Positions 5,850-12,558 of a DNA stretch of 13,926 nucleotides are shown piece by piece; within the stretch, counting starts at the first letter, position 1; each line of letters opens with the position of its first letter. The stretch is from CAZRNB01 sp964601355 (GTDB taxonomy: Bacteria; Planctomycetota; Phycisphaerae; Sedimentisphaerales; Anaerobacaceae): positions 1-13,926 of the forward strand of contig CAZRNB010000083.1 in assembly GCA_964601355.1 (NCBI GenBank), written 5' to 3'. Made by a program: the position numbers and the translations under genes. The notes under the pieces were generated by a model. That model was not told the DNA's origin and did no database searches. It saw only the letters and a list, made by a program, of their open reading frames with translations.

Positions 5850-7008
5850 CTAACCTAGATGATGGTACGCTATCTTCCCTACAATCTTTGCCAAAGGTAA
5901 CGGCAGGTTTTTTCCCATAGACCTTAACAATTTATGTTTTAAATCATTTTGTTCTAAGGACATCATTCCTTTCGCTTGCGGATAATAATAATAAGGAAGA
6001 TCGTACATTTTCGCTCCCCATCTTTTTTTGAAATCAAGTAAGCCCTGATTTTCGGGGGGTGTTTTGCCGAAGTCAAAATATTTGTATCCTTCGGAACAAA
6101 CCACCTCTATCGCCTTGAATAAAAGAAGATGGTTGGGTCTTGCATCTAAATATTTCACCTTATATGCCTCATGCTCAGCAGAAACAATACCCTTGAATTT
6201 AAATAAAATGAGACCAGCGATGGTCCTTTTACTCAGGTCAGCTAAAAGTAAAGTAAAATAACCCTTGGGATACATCAAGTCCCACATTTTTTTAAAGAAT
6301 CTATACGGCTGAATCGGAAATCCAAGCCTTCTCCGCGTAGTTGCATGTAAAAAATAATATTGTTGTAAATCCTGTTCAGAGCACGCCTGCCTTACTGTAA
6401 CGCCTAACTTTTCCGCTTTATGCACGCATGGAACGATACTATCTTTGTGAAATCCTAGCCTTACTTTTTCAAAGCCACCCTCAATATCCAGAATATGAAT
6501 TTTATGATAATTATGTGCTGTGAGTCGGTTGTTCTTAATTAAATCCTGGCTCTTAAAAGCCCGAAGCTCATAATAGGATGCCGACATATCTTCGGCTTTT
6601 TTAATTATATAGTCCAATAACTTAACTAAATCCTCCCTATCATCCACCAAGGGATCGCAGTAAGAACTAAAGGGTAACGACACGATTCTCGTTCCCGTTA
6701 ATCTACTCTTTATCATAAAGCAAGGAATAGCAGCACGAATATTACCCTCTTTATCTTCTATGGTGAAACNNNNNNNNNNNNNNNNNNNNNNNNNNNNNNN
6801 NNNNNNNNNNNNNNNNNNNNNNNNNNNNNNNNNNNNNNNNNNNNNNNNNNNNNNNNNNNNNNNNNNNNNTAGCATGCTCATAGCTAAGGGCAAGGACTTT
6901 CATCCAAGAAGAATGTTGATAGATAGTGCCGTAGTGATGATTCTCAACAAACGCATCCCACCTCGCATCGACTAATGGGTCGATAAGCTTTACTTCGTTA
7001 AGATTCAT
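5850..7008 (-). CDS. FemAB/GNAT-like acyltransferase, copy 2 (interrupted by an assembly gap)
   Basis: This is a paralogue of the gene at 4693-5763 in the FemAB-related GNAT-fold family. From the start (MNLNEVKLIDPL) to SYEHA it is read in one frame. After the 100 N it resumes at FTIEDKEGN in a frame that the N-run shifts. Copy 1 has KPLC at this point, and exactly 9 bases are missing if the copies agree. With 9 bases in place of 100 N, the gene is an intact 355-aa frame, one residue shorter than copy 1. It keeps the KAEKLGVTVR helix-to-strand segment characteristic of the family, the RRRLGFPIQPYRFFKK motif, and FDFGKTPPENQGLLDFKKRW near the C-terminus. The gene is probably whole and the break an assembly artefact. 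There is no strong Shine-Dalgarno. Its role is likely transfer of an amino acid or acyl group to a glycan or peptide acceptor; specificity is unknown. Confidence 0.8.
6770..6869. other. Assembly gap (100 N)
   Basis: Exactly 100 N interrupt the FemAB-like copy 2. The round length is the usual placeholder for a gap of unknown size. It falls in the tract where the two tandem FemAB-like genes are almost identical at the DNA level. That is the expected place for an assembler to break. Confidence 0.95.
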
Positions 7009-7120
7009 AGTATTGAAAAGATCATATAAGTTTCGGATCCTTCCTTAACTTTTTATCGTTGTATCTGTATGCGCATCAAATAATATTGAAATGTCAATAT
7101 GACAATCAGTTTCGTTATAA

Positions 7121-8041
7121 TTAGATACTCACTTGATTTTTTGCCCAAAAACGCGCCATATCCTTTGGTAATACATGCCAATATTGTCCTTCGTATTTGC
7201 TCTTTACGTAATTCAGAAACTCCTCATAATATTCGGCTGGATACTCATAAAACCGCGGTCGCCTTGTATTAAAATTCATGTAATCAGGGTGGGTAAGCAC
7301 AAGAGCCATACCTCCCTGCTCAACAATCCAGTCCAGCTTCTTTTTCCACAGCTCGATGCCCTTTTCTCTCATCAGAATAAATAGCGTCCAATCCTGTGGA
7401 AGTGTGTAGGGAAGTTCTATATAGCCTTTTTCATCCTGACCGCTGGGCACCCAAAAGGGAAATATTATCTCTACACCACCTGGATAAGGCTCAAAAGGGT
7501 CCGTATCGAAAGTGGAACTGTCATATTCGATATTCAGCTCGTGAAGCCATTCCAGCTCACGTTCCATAAAAGGAGAGCGGAAACCCACCGCATTCCATTC
7601 CTTGAGATATTGATTTATCCGAAGGGCCTGTTTCTTAAACACCTTCTCAGAAGAGTACAAACTGCCGTCGTGTTTGAGACCATGAATCCCAACTTCAAAT
7701 CCATTAGAGGTTAAATAATCTCGAAAGTCCGGTCTGACCTGATAATCCCCAGATACAAAGAATAGACAAGATCGGAATCCCAGCTTTTCTTCAATCGCAA
7801 CCAGTGGTTCGCTTTTCTTCTGGCCCATGTTACTATCCACATCATGTGTCAATACCAAGGCGAATCTCTTTTGCTGTGGCCATCCCGACCAGTTCTTTGG
7901 CCATTTGGCTGCGTTGGGATTAATGGGCCAACCTTGCGTGTTTCTTTTTAGCCTTGCGGAAATATGAATTCTTCGCAATGCTATGCGCAGCCTTCTGGGT
8001 AAGAAAGGCCTTAGAACATAATACTGCTTAAAAAAAAGCAT
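7121..8041 (-). CDS. Polysaccharide deacetylase (NodB homology domain)
   Basis: A 306-aa carbohydrate-esterase-4-type deacetylase, which removes N-acetyl (or O-acetyl) groups from glycan. All NodB motifs can be read: THDVD (65-69) with the catalytic-base and metal-binding aspartates, GIHGLKH with metal ligands His120 and His124, RSPF (155-158), YDSSTFD (173-179), and LTHPD (249-253) with the conserved His251. No signal peptide is evident; the N-terminus is basic (RPFLPRRLRIALRR), so the enzyme may be cytoplasmic or membrane-peripheral. An AAGGGT Shine-Dalgarno (8053-8058) lies 11 nt before ATG 8041. Together with the amino-sugar genes upstream, it suggests a glycan containing partly de-N-acetylated sugar. 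Similar deacetylases accompany FemAB-like proteins in exosortase-linked polysaccharide clusters, which is context known from the families and not proof of function here. Confidence 0.9.
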   Translation of the reverse strand: MLFFKQYYVLRPFLPRRLRIALRRIHISARLKRNTQGWPINPNAAKWPKNWSGWPQQKRFALVLTHDVDSNMGQKKSEPLVAIEEKLGFRSCLFFVSGDYQVRPDFRDYLTSNGFEVGIHGLKHDGSLYSSEKVFKKQALRINQYLKEWNAVGFRSPFMERELEWLHELNIEYDSSTFDTDPFEPYPGGVEIIFPFWVPSGQDEKGYIELPYTLPQDWTLFILMREKGIELWKKKLDWIVEQGGMALVLTHPDYMNFNTRRPRFYEYPAEYYEEFLNYVKSKYEGQYWHVLPKDMARFWAKNQVSI

Positions 8042-8081
8042 TATAACGATTTACCCTTAGAATGTCGTATTTTCCCTTAGT

Positions 8082-8399
8082 TCAACTCAAATGAGATATA
8101 ATTATCTCTGCCACATAATCCTTCATCTGGTTAGTAAGTTCTGGATAAATGGGAATAGCTAAAACTTCCCTTGCAGCCTTTTCCGCTTCAGAAAAATCAG
8201 CCTCTTTATAACATCTATACCACTTGAAACTCCCCACCGCGAATTTACAGTCACTCAAGGCAGCTATTTTTTCCTCAAGCTCAGCGAACTTTGGATCACC
8301 TTTGTATCTCTATGACTCAAGGATATCAGAAATCGCTTATTAGACCTCATTTTTAATAGTTACACACTGTGCTTTCAAATCCAACAAGGTAACTTGCAT
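8082..8399 (-). pseudogene. Internally deleted DegT/DnrJ/EryC1 aminotransferase remnant
   Basis: Read from ATG 8399, the remnant starts MQVTLLDLKAQCVTIKNEV. It then meets TAA TAA (8342-8337) and later TAG (8312-8310). It continues as FAELEEKIAALSDCKFAVG, which matches residues 38-57 of the intact aminotransferase at 10337-11437. Close to the position of the SGTDA motif the sequence jumps (near 8207-8213) to the last ~45 residues: EKAAREVLAIPIYPELTNQM and then a normal end ...SHLS. About 265 central residues, including the PLP-lysine motif, are absent. The copy also has a single-base insertion near the junction. It is therefore a dead duplicate of the 10337-11437 gene, left between the second aminotransferase and the deacetylase. 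Confidence 0.85.
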
Positions 8400-8476
8400 A
8401 AACATATTCCTGCCAATATCAAAGACCTATAATTTATTACAAACACCTCTTAGAAGCAATAATTTTTTTATTTACT

Positions 8477-8652
8477 CAAACTGACCGATTTAGAAGCGAT
8501 AATAACTGTAAGTTCTTTGCCATAAACAGCAGACAACAGCATGTCATTCTGAGCGAAGCGAAGAATCTGGCTCTCGAAAATATTGGATTTTCTTCTTCTC
8601 AGGCCAGATGCTTTGCCTATCGGCTCAGCATGACAAGAAAATCGGTCAGTTT
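8477..8652. repeat. Nested inverted repeat (MITE/REP-like) in an intergenic region
   Basis: A perfect 15-bp outer inverted repeat, CAAACTGACCGATTT (8477-8491) and AAATCGGTCAGTTTG (8638-8652), encloses a second imperfect palindrome. The inner one starts TGTCATTCTGAGC (8542) and ends GCTCAGCATGACA (8635), with AATCTGG/CCAGAT arms inside. There is no transposase and no reading frame of note. The element lies between the stop of the aminotransferase at 8681 and the dead aminotransferase copy. It has the same architecture as the element at 416-568. It would fold into a long hairpin in RNA and might attenuate or stabilise the transcript. Confidence 0.65.
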
Positions 8653-8680
8653 GTGTTATTTATTAAAGCCCAAACTCCCT

Positions 8681-9793
8681 CTAAACTGCTACTTTTGGAA
8701 AGCATCTGATTTCGTCAGAAACCCTTTTTATCTGTTCTTTAGTGAGTTCCGCAAACATAGGCAAAGAAACAAACTCATCAGCACATACCTCAGACACAGG
8801 AAAGCTGCCTTTTTCATAGCCCATGAATTTATAGGCGTCTTGTAAATGTAGGGGGACAGGATAGTGAATTCCGCAGGATATGCCCTTTTCAGCCAGAGCG
8901 TTTATAAGTGCATCGCGGTTCTTAGTACGAATCGCATAGATGTGGTAAATATGCTTGGCATAATCAGCCTCCATCGGCGTAATTATATCATCTACATCCG
9001 CCAAAAGGTCGTTATACAACCGGGCGTTTTGCCTTCGTGCCTTGTTCCACGCAGCAAGATATCTCAGCTTCACACTAAGCACCGCCGCCTGGATACCATC
9101 CATACGCGCATTCCAGCCGATTATCGAGTGATAGTACTTTTTTCTTTGACCATGATCCCGAAACATTCGCATCTTGTTTGCCAGATCGGCCTTGTTAGTG
9201 ACAATAGCACCAGCTTCACCATAAGCTCCAAGATTTTTGCCCGGATAGAAACTAAAACAACCGGCATCACCGATTGAGCCTGCACGGCGTCCTTTATATT
9301 CGGCCCCGTGTGCCTGACAGGCGTCTTCAATAACGAATAAACCACGTGATCGGGCAATTTCAATAATGCTGTCCATATCGGCCATTTGGCCGAACAAGTG
9401 AACCGGAATAATTGCTTTGGTCCTGGGCGTGATGGCATCCTCAAGAATATCGGGATTCATATTGTATGTCTGCTCGTCAACATCAACAAATACCGGCTTA
9501 GCGCCACAAAGGCTAATAGCCTCAGCGGTAGCAATGAATGTATTGGTCGTGGTTATAACCTCATCGCCAGGACCTATCTCCAGGCTCAATAGAGCCATCC
9601 ACAGCGCATCTGTGCCGTTACCGACACATACAGCAAACTCACATTGGCAAAACGAGGCAAAATCTTTTTCAAATTTCTCGACAAATGGCCCTCCGGCAAA
9701 CGCGGCGCTATCTAACACCTGCTGCAAAGCATCTGCAATTTCCTCCTTAATTGTTGTGTACTGAGCTTTCAGATCAAGAAATGGCACCTTCAT
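8681..9793 (-). CDS. DegT/DnrJ/EryC1-family sugar aminotransferase
   Basis: A 370-aa PLP-dependent aminotransferase acting on keto-sugars bound to a nucleotide (UDP- or dTDP-). Visible motifs are FLDLKAQY at the start, GNGTDAL (59-65), PVHLFGQMADMD (130-141), EDACQAHGA (156-164) with the pyridine-binding Asp157, and SFYPGKNLGAYGEAGA (181-196) in which Lys186 forms the internal aldimine. Its length is normal for the family. The start overlaps the end of the N-acetyltransferase gene by 20 bp, and an AAGGA Shine-Dalgarno (9801-9805) lies 7 nt upstream, so the two are translationally coupled. That pairing is typical of 3-amino-sugar pathways (WbpE/WbpD, QdtB/QdtC): the aminotransferase makes the amino-sugar and the partner acetylates it. 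The exact sugar cannot be decided, because no dehydratase or dehydrogenase is in the window. Confidence 0.93.
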   Translation of the reverse strand: MKVPFLDLKAQYTTIKEEIADALQQVLDSAAFAGGPFVEKFEKDFASFCQCEFAVCVGNGTDALWMALLSLEIGPGDEVITTTNTFIATAEAISLCGAKPVFVDVDEQTYNMNPDILEDAITPRTKAIIPVHLFGQMADMDSIIEIARSRGLFVIEDACQAHGAEYKGRRAGSIGDAGCFSFYPGKNLGAYGEAGAIVTNKADLANKMRMFRDHGQRKKYYHSIIGWNARMDGIQAAVLSVKLRYLAAWNKARRQNARLYNDLLADVDDIITPMEADYAKHIYHIYAIRTKNRDALINALAEKGISCGIHYPVPLHLQDAYKFMGYEKGSFPVSEVCADEFVSLPMFAELTKEQIKRVSDEIRCFPKVAV

Positions 9794-10277
9794 TTTTTCT
9801 TCCTTTCGCCTGGTCGTTTTTCCTTAATACCCGTGCAGGGTTACCTGCGACTATAGTGTTAGCAGGCACATCCTTAGTCACGACGCTACCTGCTCCAACA
9901 ATAGAATTCTCACCTACGGTAATGCCGCACAAAAGCGTAGCGCTTGAGCCGATAGAAGCTCCCTCTTTCACTAACGTCGGTATACAAATCCAATCTTTTT
10001 CTGTTTGCAACCTCCCATCCTTTGTAGTTGCGCGTGGATAAACATCATTGATAAACGTAACATTATGGCCAATAAAAACGCTATTCTCTATAGTTACACC
10101 TTCACAGATTAAAGTGTGGCTGGAAATCTTGCAGTTTTTGCCTACTCTGGCACCTTTTTGAATTTCAACAAATGGGCCTATCGTTGTGTAGTCTCCTATC
10201 TCGCAACCATACAGGTGTACAAAATCACAAACTGTAACATCTTTGCCAAGCTTTACATCGGAACCGATTTTGCGCAT
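9774..10277 (-). CDS. Left-handed beta-helix N-acetyltransferase for a nucleotide amino-sugar (WbpD/WlbB/QdtC-like)
   Basis: A 167-aa hexapeptide-repeat acyltransferase that would transfer acetyl from acetyl-CoA to the amino group made by the adjacent aminotransferase. Imperfect [LIV]-G-X4 turns run through the whole protein (VKLGKDVTV, EIGDYTTIGPFVEI, ARVGKNCKI, SIGSSATLL, TVGENSIVGAGSVV). The loop GHNVTFINDVYPRAT (70-84) is characteristic of the WbpD/WlbB/QdtC group and contains the likely catalytic-region His71. The C-terminal VAGNPARVLRK (143-153) is the usual end of the helix. ATG 10277 is preferred over an upstream TTG (10331) because a strong AAGAGGG lies 10 nt before it. Its 3' end overlaps the next aminotransferase. 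The length is slightly below the roughly 190 aa common in the group. Confidence 0.9.
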   Translation of the reverse strand: MRKIGSDVKLGKDVTVCDFVHLYGCEIGDYTTIGPFVEIQKGARVGKNCKISSHTLICEGVTIENSVFIGHNVTFINDVYPRATTKDGRLQTEKDWICIPTLVKEGASIGSSATLLCGITVGENSIVGAGSVVTKDVPANTIVAGNPARVLRKNDQAKGRKNEGAIS

Positions 10278-10287
10278 TGCAAAAATA

Positions 10288-10294
10288 CCCTCTT
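10288..10294 (-). promoter_or_regulatory. Ribosome binding site deciding the acetyltransferase start
   Basis: AAGAGGG on the minus strand lies 10 nt before ATG 10277. No comparable motif precedes the upstream TTG at 10331, so the shorter protein is favoured. Confidence 0.55.
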
Positions 10295-10336
10295 GATTTA
10301 TTATTAATACATCGCTACATAACTTTTTCAATAAAA

Positions 10337-11437
10337 TTAGCTCAAGAAAGATAGTATCGTCTCAGCTACATAGTCCTTCATCTGGTTTGTGAGTTCTGGA
10401 TAAATCGGAATAGCTAAAACTTCTTTTGCTGCCTTTTCAACTTGCGGAAAATCGCCCTGCTTGTGGCCCAGATTTCTGAAACACTCCTGCAGGTGCATAG
10501 GCTGTGGGTAATATATTTCACAGCCAATGTTTTTCTCTTTTAAATAAGTAACCAATTGATCCCTGTGAGGCACCCTTATTACATACTGGTTATAAATACT
10601 TACACAATCTGGGCTGATATATGGTATCCCAACAGCAGAACCTGAGAACTTCTGATCATAGTAGGCAGCATTGAGCCTGCGTGCCCCTGACCAATCATCC
10701 AGATGCGGAAGCTTGACTAAAAGAACCGCAGCCTGGATTGGATCAAGACGGAAATTGCCGCCAACGAATTTGTGATAATATTTCGGATTGGCACCGTGGT
10801 TCCGCATGACCTCAAGCCTCTTGTATAGCGATTCATCATTTGTAACAACCATACCGCCGTCACCTGCACAGCCGAGGTTTTTGCTGGGGTAGAAGCTAAA
10901 ACAGCCAGCCGTGCCGATACTGCCGGCCTTTCTGCCTTTATATGTGGCGCTAATTGATTGCGCTGCGTCCTCAATAACTGCAAGATGATACCTGTCGGCA
11001 ATTTCCATAATCGGATACATATCAGCCATCTGGCCAAAAAGATGGACCGGCATAATCGCCTTAGTCTTCTTAGTGACCGCCCGTTCTATGAGGCTGGGAT
11101 CAATGTTATAAGTTCGCGGGTCAATATCGACAAAAACTGGCTTGGCACCAGCACGAATTATACAACCGACTGTTGCGAAAAAAGTAAATGGCGTGGTAAT
11201 AACTTCGTCTCCAGAGCCAATATTCAGGCTCATTAGACTATTTAAAATCGCATCTGTACCACTTGAAACACCTACCGCAAAATTGCAGTCACTTAAGACT
11301 GCAATTTTTTCCTCAAGCTCAACAACCTTTGGCCCACCAATGCACTGCTGTGATTGGAGAACTTCGGAAACCGCCTCTAATACCTCATTTTTTATAATCG
11401 CATATTGTGCTTTCAAATCCAATAGTGGGACCTTCAT
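10337..11437 (-). CDS. DegT/DnrJ/EryC1-family sugar aminotransferase (second paralogue)
   Basis: A 366-aa PLP-dependent nucleotide-sugar aminotransferase. It begins MKVPLLDLKAQY and carries SSGTDAI (58-64), PVHLFGQMADM (130-140), EDAAQSISA (156-164) with Asp157, and SFYPSKNLGCAGDGG (181-195) with the PLP Lys186. It is clearly related to the 8681-9793 gene, but the active-site surroundings differ (GCAGDGG against GAYGEAGA), so the two probably aminate different sugars or positions. I chose ATG 11437, which has an AGAGAA element 6 nt upstream and begins at the family's usual N-terminus. An in-frame upstream ATG (11509) would add 24 residues with no family counterpart. The gene ends 60 bp before the acetyltransferase. 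The dead copy at 8082-8399 derives from this paralogue rather than the other one. Confidence 0.92.
   Translation of the reverse strand: MKVPLLDLKAQYAIIKNEVLEAVSEVLQSQQCIGGPKVVELEEKIAVLSDCNFAVGVSSGTDAILNSLMSLNIGSGDEVITTPFTFFATVGCIIRAGAKPVFVDIDPRTYNIDPSLIERAVTKKTKAIMPVHLFGQMADMYPIMEIADRYHLAVIEDAAQSISATYKGRKAGSIGTAGCFSFYPSKNLGCAGDGGMVVTNDESLYKRLEVMRNHGANPKYYHKFVGGNFRLDPIQAAVLLVKLPHLDDWSGARRLNAAYYDQKFSGSAVGIPYISPDCVSIYNQYVIRVPHRDQLVTYLKEKNIGCEIYYPQPMHLQECFRNLGHKQGDFPQVEKAAKEVLAIPIYPELTNQMKDYVAETILSFLS
11279..11310 (+). terminator. Terminator-like hairpin antisense within the aminotransferase gene
   Basis: AAAATTGCAGTC (11279-11290), loop ACTTAA, and GACTGCAATTTT (11297-11308) form a perfect 12-bp stem. 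On the plus strand the stem runs into a T-run. This has the form of an intrinsic terminator for antisense transcription, but it is inside a coding sequence and could be chance. The dead copy of the gene does not preserve the pairing. Confidence 0.3.
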
Positions 11438-11879
11438 ATATATTTCTCTGTCATGGATGAGACAATCCTTTGGTTTCTTAATTTCACAGTACGTATCTTT
11501 GCTTGTCATATTTGTCTATCGTCAGTAAAGCATCTTTACCAATATCGAGAATTCTTACTCCATCTGGAACATTCCTGATGTGAATAATCCGTATATGTTA
11601 AATTTTTATCCTGTAACAATCTTTTAAATATCTCTTGATAAATTCCTTCTATTACAATCCATCTAACTTTCCGGCACGACCACGCATTGCCAGCAAGCTT
11701 TTTCGCTCTTTCCGGAGCATTGTATGGTCTAACAACGCCTTGTGCAAGTGCTTTCTATATTTAAGCCAAACGATGACAGATTTCTTTGATAAATGCGACG
11801 TTATGACTGACGAACAAATTGTTTTTTACGATCACACCATTGAGGATAATAGATAGGAGCTTATGCTGATCCATATCCT
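11438..11879 (-). other. Gap with decayed coding remnants
   Basis: No intact gene is seen here apart from the small frame at 11761-11874. Short protein-like stretches appear in different minus-strand frames. One is LLDHTMLRKERKSLLAMRGR followed by AGKLDGL and a stop (about 11670-11740). Another is VIEGIYQEIFKRLLQDKNLT (about 11600-11660). A third is NVPDGVRILDIGKDALLTID (about 11505-11570), in which VRILDIG resembles motif I of SAM-dependent methyltransferases. The frame changes and stops suggest one or more degraded genes between the phosphatase and the aminotransferase. The family is not established, and the DIG-like match could be coincidental. Confidence 0.4.
11761..11874 (-). CDS. Possible 37-aa ORF directly after the phosphatase gene
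   Basis: The frame starts at an ATG 5 nt beyond the phosphatase stop codon, with AGAGG just upstream, and runs 37 residues (start MDQHKLLSIILNGVIVKNNL, end ICHRLA). I do not recognise a family. It is either a tiny coupled gene or the 5' part of a truncated one, and the protein-like fragments downstream in other frames favour truncation. Confidence 0.3.
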   Translation of the reverse strand: MDQHKLLSIILNGVIVKNNLFVSHNVAFIKEICHRLA

Positions 11880-12509
11880 CTAATCGCGTAAACAAATAAG
11901 CTCCACCAGCTCACTAATCGTCTTTATCATATAGTCTGGCTGCAATGATCTGAGAAATTGCGATGTTCGAATCCCGCTTAATACCGCACAAGTTGTTATA
12001 TTGAGCAACTGACCTCCCTTAATATCTGCTTCAGTGTCTCCAATTATCCAGCTTGAGGGATCGACAACTGCTTTAATTAGCTGAGCCTTATCCTTCCATG
12101 GTGTAGAACTTGGGGGACATGAGAAGACCTTGACAAACAAAGGCTGCAGCCGGAAGCGTTCGAACTCTTCAACCAGATTTTTGTGACACTGCCGCAGGGT
12201 GACCAGATAGAGCTCATGCCCGCGCGATAGACGTATTAGAGCTCTGTGAACATTCGTTATCATTTCGTCGTATGCCAGATAATCCGGTCGCTCGATAAGC
12301 AACAAACGCCTTTTGATATACTCATCAATGTCTACTTCAGGATGAAATTTCTCTAAAATATCCTTTTCTGGCGTGCGCTCTTGTTTTAATTTCCAATATT
12401 CGTCTTTAGAAACTGGTTTGGTATTTTTATCCAAACAGTGGCAGTATACTTTATAGTACTTTTCGGAAACATCAATAATTGTTCCATCAAAATCAAAAAA
12501 CAATTTCAT
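11880..12509 (-). CDS. HAD-superfamily phosphatase
   Basis: A 209-aa haloacid-dehalogenase-type hydrolase. All four HAD motifs are present: DFDGT (6-10) with nucleophile Asp6 and general acid/base Asp8, LVTLR with Thr104, a motif III lysine at 139 or 141 (WKDK), and GDTEAD (157-162) with Mg-binding Asp158 and Asp162. Residues of about 15-80 form an alpha-helical C1-type cap, as in phosphoglycolate-phosphatase-like enzymes. In glycan clusters such proteins commonly dephosphorylate a sugar phosphate or related precursor; the substrate here is unknown. It lies downstream of the ATP-grasp gene and the epimerase remnant, and appears to have belonged to the same operon. The Shine-Dalgarno is weak (AAGAG close to the ATG). 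Confidence 0.88.
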   Translation of the reverse strand: MKLFFDFDGTIIDVSEKYYKVYCHCLDKNTKPVSKDEYWKLKQERTPEKDILEKFHPEVDIDEYIKRRLLLIERPDYLAYDEMITNVHRALIRLSRGHELYLVTLRQCHKNLVEEFERFRLQPLFVKVFSCPPSSTPWKDKAQLIKAVVDPSSWIIGDTEADIKGGQLLNITTCAVLSGIRTSQFLRSLQPDYMIKTISELVELICLRD

Positions 12510-12558
12510 TTGCTCTTGCCGTGCTGAAACTATGAATCATACTATGATGTTAAGCCTT

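Noticed and set aside
8400..8440. GATATTGG shared upstream of the dead aminotransferase and upstream of 11437, as a sign that the duplication included upstream DNA
   Set aside because: Only about eight bases match and the surrounding alignment is poor, so coincidence cannot be excluded.
8864..9764. Long plus-strand frames opposite the aminotransferase gene
   Set aside because: They are antisense to a gene with complete, conserved active-site motifs and show no family motif of their own.
10337..11509. Longer aminotransferase starting at 11509
   Set aside because: The extra 24 residues have no counterpart in the family, and a better-placed ATG with an AGAGAA element exists at 11437.
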